From: Burkholderia singularis
GTDB taxonomy: Bacteria; Pseudomonadota; Gammaproteobacteria; Burkholderiales; Burkholderiaceae
DNA length: 64,000 nucleotides
Assembly (NCBI RefSeq): GCF_900176645.1
Contig: NZ_FXAN01000034.1
Coordinates: forward strand, 1-64,000
Direction of reading: 5' to 3'
Shown here: positions 16,185-23,329 of the stretch, piece after piece
Layout of the letters: each line of letters starts with the position of its first letter
Position numbering within the stretch: position 1 is the stretch's first letter
The notes under the pieces: model-generated
Seen by the model: only the letters and a program-made list of their open reading frames with translations
The model's database searches: none
Told to the model about the DNA's origin: nothing
Made by a program: the position numbers and the translations under genes

Positions 16185-17366
16185 ATGAGTTCGACCCCGC
16201 CTCTGCCGAATCCCGCCGCCGATCCCGCACCGCTCGCGCGTGCGCGACAGCTCGCCGCGCAATTCGCCGAAGCCGCGGCCCATCACGACGCGACGGGCGA
16301 GCCGCCCGCCGCGCAATTCGATGCACTGCAGGCAGCCGGCCTGCTGCGCCTGACCGTCGATCGCGAATACGGCGGCGACGGCGCGGGCCTCGCAGCCGCG
16401 CGCGCAGTGATCGGCGCGATTGCATACGGCGATCCGTCGGTCGCGCTGATTCTGTCCATGCATTATTGCCAACACGCGGCGATCACCCAGTCCGCGCGCT
16501 CCGGCAACGGCGACTGGCCCGTCGCGCTCGCGCGCCGTCTCGCACGCCAATCGGTCGACGGCCGCGCGCTCGTCAACGCCGCCCAGGTCGAGCCGGAACT
16601 CGGTTCGCCGTCGCACGGTGGCTTGCCGGATACCGTCGCGCGCCGTAACGGCGATACGTGGCGGTTGTCCGGGCGCAAGCTGTACGTGACAGGCGGGCCG
16701 CTGCTGTCGTGGATCAGCGTGCTCGCGCGAACCGACGAGCCCGAGCCGCGTCTCGGGCATTTTCTGGTGCCGCGCGATGCCGGCGGCGTGCGAATCGTCG
16801 AAACCTGGGACCCGATCGGCATGCGCGCAAGCGTAAGCCACGACGTGATTCTTGCCGACGTCGCGGCTTCGCTCGACGACGTCGTCGGCTTGCGGCCCGC
16901 GCGGCTCGGGCTGCAACGCGATCCGCACGCCACCGCGTGGTACTTCAGCCTGGTGAGCACGGTGTACGACAGCGTCGCACGCGCCGCGCGCGATTGGCTC
17001 ATTGGCTTTCTCAACGAGCGCCGCCCGAGCGCGCTCGGCGGCGCGCCGCTCGCGAGCCTGCCGAGCGTGCAGGAACACGTCGGGCGTATCGAGACGCTGC
17101 TCGCCGTCAACGAATGGCTGCTCGACAGCCATGCGCGGCACTTCGACGCCGGCGACGCGCCATCGTCGCTCGCCGCCGTCGTCAAGCAAACCGCGATCGA
17201 CAACGCGACGCGCGCCGTCGATCTCGCGCTCGAATTGGCGGGCAATCACGGTCTCGCGCGGCGCAATCCGCTTGAACGGCATCACCGCAATGTGCTGTGC
17301 GGCGGCATTCATGCGCCGTCGAATACGTTGCTGCGCAGTCAGGCGGGGCGTGCGGCGTTGGGTTAG
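16185..17366 (+). CDS. Acyl-CoA dehydrogenase-fold flavoprotein, DszC/SfnB-like
   Basis: The 393-residue product has the acyl-CoA dehydrogenase fold: an N-terminal helical part (ALQAAGLLRLTVDREYGGDG), a middle beta part (GRKLYVTGGPLLSWISVLAR; ETWDPIGMRASVSHDV) and a C-terminal bundle ending HRNVLCGGIHAPSNTLLRSQ. This branch includes dibenzothiophene monooxygenase DszC and the sulfur-acquisition protein SfnB, which use reduced flavin and oxygen, not CoA esters. AAGGAAG precedes the ATG. As the fourth gene of the locus it would do the sulfur-oxidising step before sulfone cleavage. Other ACAD-fold oxygenases, for amines for example, cannot be excluded by eye. Confidence 0.82.
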   Translation: MSSTPPLPNPAADPAPLARARQLAAQFAEAAAHHDATGEPPAAQFDALQAAGLLRLTVDREYGGDGAGLAAARAVIGAIAYGDPSVALILSMHYCQHAAITQSARSGNGDWPVALARRLARQSVDGRALVNAAQVEPELGSPSHGGLPDTVARRNGDTWRLSGRKLYVTGGPLLSWISVLARTDEPEPRLGHFLVPRDAGGVRIVETWDPIGMRASVSHDVILADVAASLDDVVGLRPARLGLQRDPHATAWYFSLVSTVYDSVARAARDWLIGFLNERRPSALGGAPLASLPSVQEHVGRIETLLAVNEWLLDSHARHFDAGDAPSSLAAVVKQTAIDNATRAVDLALELAGNHGLARRNPLERHHRNVLCGGIHAPSNTLLRSQAGRAALG

Positions 17367-17673
17367 CCAGCGGGCAATATATCGGTAATTTTGATATCCC
17401 CAGCCTCATAAAAATAAATTCATGACAGGATAAATTATTTTCACATATTAAATATTATTTAATCACCAAATCATCATCGCCCCGGAATCGCTCGATACCC
17501 ACTCGCCTCTTCGTATTTTCAACATGTGATTTCGCAGTTCCGATGAGAGACCGATAGCAGTGGCATAGATTGATCATGTGAATCGTTGTTTCGAGCATCG
17601 ATTCCCTCCCCTCTCTGAGTTTGAGTTGACACATAGCTCACAGGGAAACGTGCGATCTCTCAAGGAGCCGAAC
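17367..17673. other. AT-rich intergenic region with promoter of the orphan effector-like gene
   Basis: No gene seen. Composition becomes AT-rich from 17400. It contains the TTCG-N17-TTCG motif listed separately and an AAGGAG ribosome-binding site before 17674. Confidence 0.5.
17510..17571 (+). promoter_or_regulatory. hrpII/PIP-box-like promoter (TTCG-N17-TTCG plus -10)
   Basis: TTCG at 17510 and TTCG at 17531 are 17 bases apart. TAGATT (pattern YANNNT) follows the second box after 31 bases. Canonical HrpB/HrpX boxes are TTCG-N16-TTCG with a -10 some 30-32 bases on, so this is one base off. An equivalent motif with the same N17 spacing lies before the orphan gene at 28121. Confidence 0.4.
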
Positions 17674-19389
17674 ATGTCGTCCAAGATTAATTCCAGCAAT
17701 CAATCGAATAATGTGGCAGGCGCGCCCAACCTGGCCAATCACCAATCCAATCAAAATCTCACCTCAAATAGAAACAAACCAAATCAAGCAATGCAAGGCA
17801 TGAAAACTGATGTTACACAACAAATCAAGCAAGGTGCTTTTCCAACCGCCCAGCATGGCACAGGCAACAGCCTATCAAATCAGCCGATCCGCCAGAGTGC
17901 ACCGAATACCGGCTCAATCAATTTAAACCAACAAACATCCGGCCCGAACAACAAGACCATCTCGCAACCACAACAAAATTCCATAATCTCACAACCCGGA
18001 AATGGCTATAATTCATCTTCCGAATTTAATTATTCCAGCAAATCGCTACCTGGATACTCTCGGTATAATTTACAAAACCCTGTCACAGCAGACGGAAAAA
18101 TCGATCCGAAGATAACGCGCGCCAATATAGCGACCAATCCGAACTCAGGAACCCTGGATGACCGGGAGCGTGATTACGCAGTCAATCAAGCGAACCATCA
18201 ATTTCAAGATATATACTCGACGGCGATTCAAAACGGAAAGACCCCTCAACAGGCCAGGAATGAAGTTCAATCGGCCCTATTCCCAGTCACCGCCAATGCC
18301 GTTACCCAACAAAAACCTCTGCTGGCGGGCGGCCAGTACTTTGCCACCGGTTTTAGCGATCTCCCTAGTGGCTGGCACTACGCATACAATGGCAAGGCAA
18401 TGGAATTCGATGGAAATGCGCAGGGAACGGGAGATTGGGGAAGAGGATGGGCCTGGCAAACCATCAACCGATACGCCAGCAGAGATAATGTCAACCCGGT
18501 CATACCGACCAATCAACCCAGCTATAACGGATCTCTGCTATGGGTATTTAATAAGGATGGCTCGGTCAATCAGGATGCGATTAATTCCAATCTCCAGCAC
18601 AATCCCTATTACAGCCTACTCTCTCCTGCCCAACAACAGCAGGTACAGAAGATGGTGGCTCAGGATCAAACCAAGCGGATTCAAGAAGGCGCGTCGCCTT
18701 TCAATACTCAATTGAATTTACCATATGACATACGGCACGAAGTCGATACTGCGGATCCAAATCGCACAAAAAACTGGCAATCGCCTGCCCCGGGCAGCGA
18801 TCCATTCTGGGGAGAAAATCGAGCCTTCCAGGCCTCATTCCAAAAATATTTTCCTAATTTATATGCGGACCCGAACTTCGTAAAAAACTCCACAAACCCC
18901 ACCCCTGGCTATATCCGAGGAAATTACCCGAAAAATATAATTGACGATGTCATTTGGAATTCAATTCCGACCGGCAAGTCCGTTCCCATAACGGCGCTCG
19001 GCTCCACTCTCGATATCGGCGATCACCCCGTTCCCTCTTGGCATCCGGAGCCGGATGCCGTATCGCAGGACAAAGAATATGGAAGCCCGCTGCTGCATAA
19101 CGATCCTTACACAATGGATACGAATTTGCGAAGCGCCTTCGATCAGAGCAGACGTGTAAGCTCTGCGACCAAGCCTGACGAAGAGGGTGAGTGGCCGGAC
19201 TCGCCAGCCGAGCCCCGGAACTCCGCTGGAGAAACGCTCGCGATTAATCAAGAGCAATCGGCTTACGAAGAGGGAATAGCCAGCGAAGAAGAATATGGGC
19301 TAACCGGCGTACTGAATGCGACGCCGGCCGCGACGTCCGAAGAGCAAGTCAGAGGGAATGCGGTCACTCAGGCCATGAGCGATTTATGA
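17674..19389 (+). CDS. Asn/Gln/Ser-rich orphan protein, candidate secreted effector
   Basis: The 571-residue protein is not recognised. Residues 1-130 are strongly enriched in Asn, Gln and Ser with few hydrophobics (SSKINSSNQSNN at the start), like a type III secretion leader. A central part (about 200-470) is rich in Trp, Tyr, Asn and Pro (SGWHYAYNGKAMEFD, GDWGRGWAWQTINRY). The C-terminus is acidic (YEEGIASEEEYG). There is no signal peptide or transmembrane segment. AAGGAG lies 7 bases before the chosen ATG; upstream ATGs in frame lack this. Base composition and codon use are much more AT-rich than both neighbours, a sign of horizontal acquisition. No chaperone or secretion genes are adjacent. 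Confidence 0.75.
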   Translation: MSSKINSSNQSNNVAGAPNLANHQSNQNLTSNRNKPNQAMQGMKTDVTQQIKQGAFPTAQHGTGNSLSNQPIRQSAPNTGSINLNQQTSGPNNKTISQPQQNSIISQPGNGYNSSSEFNYSSKSLPGYSRYNLQNPVTADGKIDPKITRANIATNPNSGTLDDRERDYAVNQANHQFQDIYSTAIQNGKTPQQARNEVQSALFPVTANAVTQQKPLLAGGQYFATGFSDLPSGWHYAYNGKAMEFDGNAQGTGDWGRGWAWQTINRYASRDNVNPVIPTNQPSYNGSLLWVFNKDGSVNQDAINSNLQHNPYYSLLSPAQQQQVQKMVAQDQTKRIQEGASPFNTQLNLPYDIRHEVDTADPNRTKNWQSPAPGSDPFWGENRAFQASFQKYFPNLYADPNFVKNSTNPTPGYIRGNYPKNIIDDVIWNSIPTGKSVPITALGSTLDIGDHPVPSWHPEPDAVSQDKEYGSPLLHNDPYTMDTNLRSAFDQSRRVSSATKPDEEGEWPDSPAEPRNSAGETLAINQEQSAYEEGIASEEEYGLTGVLNATPAATSEEQVRGNAVTQAMSDL

Positions 19390-19432
19390 TCATTAATCTC
19401 AAGGGGCCCAGGCGACGGAACCTCGCAACCCT

Positions 19433-19478
19433 TGCTGCCGCGACGACTGCCGTCTTTCCGAGGCAGTTGCCGGCAGCA
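19433..19478 (+). terminator. Two-part hairpin after the orphan gene
   Basis: tgctgcc/ggcagca forms the outer stem and gactgcc/ggcagtt the inner stem with a g-t pair, 44 bases downstream of the stop. There is no T-run. It is probably a terminator between convergent genes. Confidence 0.4.
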
Positions 19479-19569
19479 ATGAGTGATAGAACGTCAAAAA
19501 ATTGTTTCGGACTTGCTCACCAGTTAAGCATGAAGTTTTGTTCCGGCAGTGGCGCCTCCGACTATCGAA

Positions 19570-20787
19570 TCAAAACACGCGCCCTTCGTTCAAATGCGTC
19601 GTCACGCCATTCAATTCGTAATCGCCCACCACCCGCGCCTTATGCAGCAGCGGATTGTGGCTGAAGATCGTGCGCAGATTGCGCCAATGGCGATCGAAGT
19701 TATGCGCGCGCGACGTCGCCGACGCGCCGCCCGCCTCGAACATCCGCTCGGCCGCGTGTAATGCCAGCTTGCCGACAACGAGTTGCGTGCGTGCGGTGGC
19801 AAGTGCGCTATCGAGCACGAGTGCATCGGCATCGGCGACATTCGCGCGAATCGCGTCCGACGAGCGATCGAGCGCGCGGGCGTTGTCGCGCACCAGTGCA
19901 TCGATCGCATGACTATGCGCGGACAGCTCGCCGATCACCTGCTGAATGAACTGATCCTCGCGCGCCGATGGCGCCGGACTGTGCAACACCGGCCGGCCAT
20001 GCTTGATCACGTAGCCGCGCGCATCGGCAACAACGTTGCGCACGATACCCGCTGCCGTCGCGACGAGATGCAGTTGCCGCAACGCGCCGGTATGGCGGCC
20101 GATCAGCGTCGAGCCGTCACGCTCGACGAACTCGTCGGCGTGAACCAGCACGTCGTCGAGCAACAGGCTGCCGCTCGCGGTCATCCGCTGCCCCATCCCG
20201 TCCCAGTCGTCGAGCAGTTGCACCCCTTCTCGATCGACTGGAATCACGATCGCGACGTCAGTGCCTTGCTCGTCCTGCACGTTGATGCGCGCATAGTCGG
20301 AAAATGCCGTGCCGGTCGCGTAGTATTTCTTGCCCGTGGCACGAAAATGCTCGCCGTCGCGCCGCAGCCGCGCGGTGTTTTCGCCCGGCCTAGCCGTGCC
20401 GCGCTCGGTCGACGCACCGCCGAAGATCGCGCCCGCGAGCACGCGCCGTGTCTGCACATCGTTGAATGGCGTGCGCGGCGACAGGCGCAGTGTTTCGGTC
20501 ACGTCGTAATGAATGCGCAGCGCGTGCGCGAGATTCGAATCTTCGGCGGCAAGCGCCGTAATCACCTGAAACAGATCTTCGAGCGATCCGCCAAGCCCGC
20601 CCCACTCCGCCGGAATGCGCAATTGCCCCAGCTCGGAGCGGCGAAACAGTTTGAAGCCGTCATACGGCAGTTCCCTTCTCGTTTCGCGCGCCGCCGCATC
20701 CGTACCGATCGCTTTTGCAAGCGTGGGCAATGCGTCGAGCGCCGCCTGCAGCCGGTTGTCCGCAATGGCGACGTGAGGGGCATTCAT
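19570..20787 (-). CDS. DszC/SfnB-like flavin monooxygenase (second copy)
   Basis: The 405-residue ACAD-fold protein has a DszC-like C-terminus: GGASATSRAHNFDRHWRNLR, then FSHNPLLHKARVVGDYELNG, a signature of the DszC/SfnB sulfur-oxidising branch. The N-terminal half contains the family's ELGQLRIPAEWGGLGGS and a GKKYYATGTAFSDYARI flavin/substrate strand. The start was placed at MNAPHVAIADNRL; the frame runs about 75 residues further upstream without family resemblance. It is convergent with the orphan gene and separate from the DszABC-like genes to the left. It probably belongs to the same sulfur-scavenging physiology with another substrate range. Confidence 0.85.
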   Translation of the reverse strand: MNAPHVAIADNRLQAALDALPTLAKAIGTDAAARETRRELPYDGFKLFRRSELGQLRIPAEWGGLGGSLEDLFQVITALAAEDSNLAHALRIHYDVTETLRLSPRTPFNDVQTRRVLAGAIFGGASTERGTARPGENTARLRRDGEHFRATGKKYYATGTAFSDYARINVQDEQGTDVAIVIPVDREGVQLLDDWDGMGQRMTASGSLLLDDVLVHADEFVERDGSTLIGRHTGALRQLHLVATAAGIVRNVVADARGYVIKHGRPVLHSPAPSAREDQFIQQVIGELSAHSHAIDALVRDNARALDRSSDAIRANVADADALVLDSALATARTQLVVGKLALHAAERMFEAGGASATSRAHNFDRHWRNLRTIFSHNPLLHKARVVGDYELNGVTTHLNEGRVF

Positions 20788-21083
20788 GCGTGGAATCCTT
20801 GTCGTTGAATGAGGCGCGCTTGCGTAGGAACCGCAAGCGCGCCAATGATGGGACCAACAGTATAGAAACGCGCGCGTCGCGCTCGAACCATGAATTTCAG
20901 CTTTCGTTATGCGGTGCAAGAGATTGGCGGCAGACAATCGACAGGCATGCCGAGCGGCGGCGAGCGGCGACTGGCGGCGGCCGCAGCCGCCGCGCCCGCG
21001 CATCCGCGTCAATCAATAGCGCACGCGCCGCCGGAGAGCCGCCGGAGAGCCGCCGGCGTGTTGCAATTCGCCGGGCCGCCCGC
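20788..21083. other. GC-rich intergenic gap with short direct repeats
   Basis: No gene seen. It contains a ten-base tandem repeat gccgccggag (about 21030-21055) and a cggcggccgcagccgccg palindromic stretch near 20975. It should hold the promoter of the DszC-like gene. Confidence 0.4.
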
Positions 21084-22316
21084 TCATCGTGCCGCCGCGT
21101 TGTCCGCACCGGCCAGCCCACGTGGACGATCGCGCAGCCAATCGAGCAAGCGCATGCCGTCGCGGGCGCAGAACCAGCGCGCGTGCCCAAGCAGATAGCC
21201 GTCGTAAGCAGCCTCGGCAGCCGTTTGCGGCGAATTCAGAATGCCGTCGTAATACGCAACCTCGGACAACGCGAATTCGACATGCACGATCGGCAGCAAC
21301 GCGACGAGCGCCGCATATTCGTCGTCCGTGAGCGGCGCGAGCGATTCGTAGCCGTCGAGCAGCGCATCGATCTGCTCGCGCTCAACGCAGCGGGCATCAT
21401 CCGGAGCGAGCCAGTCGATCGTATTGCGTTCGATCGCGAGCGCGATGTCGTGCACCGCGCAGGTCCGGTCCGACAGCCCGAAGTCGAGCACCGTGCGCAC
21501 CTGCGCGCCGGGTGCGCCATCGGTCCAGAGCAGATTCGACGCATGCCAGTCGCCATGCGTCCACAACGAGCGCAACGCCGGCAATAGCGGCACGAGGCGG
21601 GCATGAAACGGTCCGATCGTTCGCGCGATATCGCGGCGCCAATCGTATGCGGCGAGCGCGCGAACTAGAGTCGGCTGCGCGCCCACCCACTGATCGAGCG
21701 CGCCCATCAGATCCGCCGAAGCCAACGCCCGGAAGCTCGACAACAGCGGCCGGATGGGGCGCGCGGGTGCGGCGTAGTCCAACGCTGCCCGATGCAGCCG
21801 GGCCAGCGCGCGGCCGGCCTCATATGCATGCGACGGATACGCGAAAGGCTTCCACGACATCACGCCGCGATAGACGTCAATGCCCGGCGCGGCCGCATGC
21901 ACTTCGTAGGTCCAATCGCCCACGGTGATCGCGCTCGCGCCGTCGCGCGCCGACAGCACGTCCGCAACCGGCACGCCCCGGCTGCGCAGATGCGCGATGA
22001 ATCGATGCTCCTCTTCGAGCCCTGCGACGTCGCGAATGCTCACGTGATTGCGTTTGATGAACCACTCGCCGCCGCGGGCCGTCGTTGCAAGCACGGCCGC
22101 CGAGAACGGCCGCGGGCTGTGCCACGACAGCGCCGCGAGCGGTCCGGGCTGGGCATAGTTCGCGAGCACGGCCGACACCTCGTCGTGCGTGATCAACGGC
22201 CAGTCGCGCTCGGCCTGCTCGCCATACACGCCGAATTGCGGCGGCGTGACGTCATGAGCGGCCGCATCGCCGGTATTGCGCGAACGATGCCCGGCGCGCG
22301 TGGATGGAATCGACAT
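21084..22316 (-). CDS. Aminoglycoside-phosphotransferase-fold small-molecule kinase
   Basis: The 410-residue protein has the APH/choline-kinase fold. The Brenner motif is HGDWHASNLLW with the catalytic Asp, and LDFGLSD is the DFG-like metal site. The ATP-binding lobe includes GGEWFIKRNH. GAGGAAA lies 6 bases before the ATG chosen (MSIPSTRAG). The gene follows a PnuC-family transporter and a TonB receptor on the same strand with 31 bases between it and pnuC. Proteins of this fold include thiamine, homoserine, choline and nucleoside kinases, so it probably traps an imported vitamin-like compound by phosphorylation. Antibiotic resistance is unlikely from context. Confidence 0.82.
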   Translation of the reverse strand: MSIPSTRAGHRSRNTGDAAAHDVTPPQFGVYGEQAERDWPLITHDEVSAVLANYAQPGPLAALSWHSPRPFSAAVLATTARGGEWFIKRNHVSIRDVAGLEEEHRFIAHLRSRGVPVADVLSARDGASAITVGDWTYEVHAAAPGIDVYRGVMSWKPFAYPSHAYEAGRALARLHRAALDYAAPARPIRPLLSSFRALASADLMGALDQWVGAQPTLVRALAAYDWRRDIARTIGPFHARLVPLLPALRSLWTHGDWHASNLLWTDGAPGAQVRTVLDFGLSDRTCAVHDIALAIERNTIDWLAPDDARCVEREQIDALLDGYESLAPLTDDEYAALVALLPIVHVEFALSEVAYYDGILNSPQTAAEAAYDGYLLGHARWFCARDGMRLLDWLRDRPRGLAGADNAAAR

Positions 22317-22347
22317 GAACTGATTTCCTCGATAATCCGGCTGAGCG

Positions 22348-22986
22348 TCACGAATGGCGGGCGCAATGCGAATGCGCGCGCGAACCGGCGTCGGCATGGC
22401 GCGCAAGCGCGCGACGCCAGTCACGCCAGCCGATCACGGCAAGGACCACGAACAGCGCATACAGGCCCGCCGTCGGATAAAGCGCTTTGAACACGAACAT
22501 CCCGACGTAGACAATGTCGACGGCGATCCACAACACCCACGACGCGATATAGCGGCGCGCGGTCCAATATTGCGCGACCAGACTGAACGCAGTCAGCGAC
22601 GCATCGACGAACGGCAGCGCAGCGTCGGTCCAGTGCGCCATCGCGGCGCCGAGCGCAACGCTGCCGACGATCGCCGCGAGCATGCCGGGCGCCAGTTTCG
22701 CGATTCCGACGTCGGCGGCAGGTGCAACGTCGCCGTGCCCCGCGGCACTGCCATCGCCAGCGCCCTCACTGCCGCGCTGTGCCAGCCAGCGGCGCCAGCC
22801 ATAGATCTGCAGCGCCGCAAACGCGCCCTGCAGCAGCATGTCGGAATACAGCTTCGCATCAAAGAAAATCCACCCGTACAGCGCGACCGACACGAGCCCG
22901 ACTGGCCAGCACCACATCTGCCGCTGCGCGGTGAGCCAGATCGCGAGCGCGCTGACCGCTACGCCGACTATTTCAACTATCGACAT
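22348..22986 (-). CDS. PnuC-family transporter (NMN/nicotinamide riboside or thiamine type)
   Basis: A 212-residue membrane protein with about seven hydrophobic segments and the PnuC landmarks QRQMWCWPVGLVSVALYGWIF near the N-terminus and YWTARRYIASWVLWIAVDIVYV near residue 150. PnuC/PnuT facilitators import non-phosphorylated ribosides or thiamine, trapped inside by a kinase. Here the kinase gene follows directly and a TonB-dependent receptor precedes. A loop of about 30 residues rich in Gly and Ala (AQRGSEGAGDGSAAGHGDVA) is longer than usual. No TPP riboswitch signature was found upstream, so nicotinamide riboside or another substrate is as likely as thiamine. Confidence 0.85.
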   Translation of the reverse strand: MSIVEIVGVAVSALAIWLTAQRQMWCWPVGLVSVALYGWIFFDAKLYSDMLLQGAFAALQIYGWRRWLAQRGSEGAGDGSAAGHGDVAPAADVGIAKLAPGMLAAIVGSVALGAAMAHWTDAALPFVDASLTAFSLVAQYWTARRYIASWVLWIAVDIVYVGMFVFKALYPTAGLYALFVVLAVIGWRDWRRALARHADAGSRAHSHCARHS

Positions 22987-23329
22987 GATCTATCGATCTC
23001 CGGTTTCGGAAGAGCGCCGGCGCGCCGCCGACCGCCCGCACCCGGCACGAATGCATGAGCCGCCGCGCGGACGCTTTGCTCAGGATAACGTAGCACCCCG
23101 TGCGACGCGAGCCACTGCACATAGGGACGCAACAGCACTGCCGTGCAAGATGCGACAGCGCACCGCCGAACGCCGGACCTCGCACGGCGATTTCGACGCC
23201 GGGCCTGGCGGCATCGCCTCTCCCCGCGTCGCGTGCGACATAAAAACTCGCGGCGTGGGTCCACGAATGGATGTACCCGTGTACCAGCATCACACGCCTC
23301 ATGCGTGAAGCTTCGGTAAGCAGCGCCAT
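22973..23329 (-). CDS. Doubtful small reading frame between TonB receptor and pnuC genes
   Basis: A 118-codon frame starts in a TGATG overlap with the TonB receptor stop and ends 14 bases inside the pnuC-like gene, the spacing expected of a coupled operon gene. The product is rich in Arg, Cys and Ala, has no recognisable domain and does not look like a folded protein. It is listed because the overlaps are neat; it may only be a coupling leader or noise. Confidence 0.2.
   Translation of the reverse strand: MALLTEASRMRRVMLVHGYIHSWTHAASFYVARDAGRGDAARPGVEIAVRGPAFGGALSHLARQCCCVPMCSGSRRTGCYVILSKASARRLMHSCRVRAVGGAPALFRNRRSIDHVDS

Noticed and set aside
19386-19664. Small frame overlapping the stop of the Asn/Gln-rich gene (ATGA)
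   Set aside because: It runs through a terminator-like hairpin and into the 3' end of a convergent real gene; no recognisable protein.
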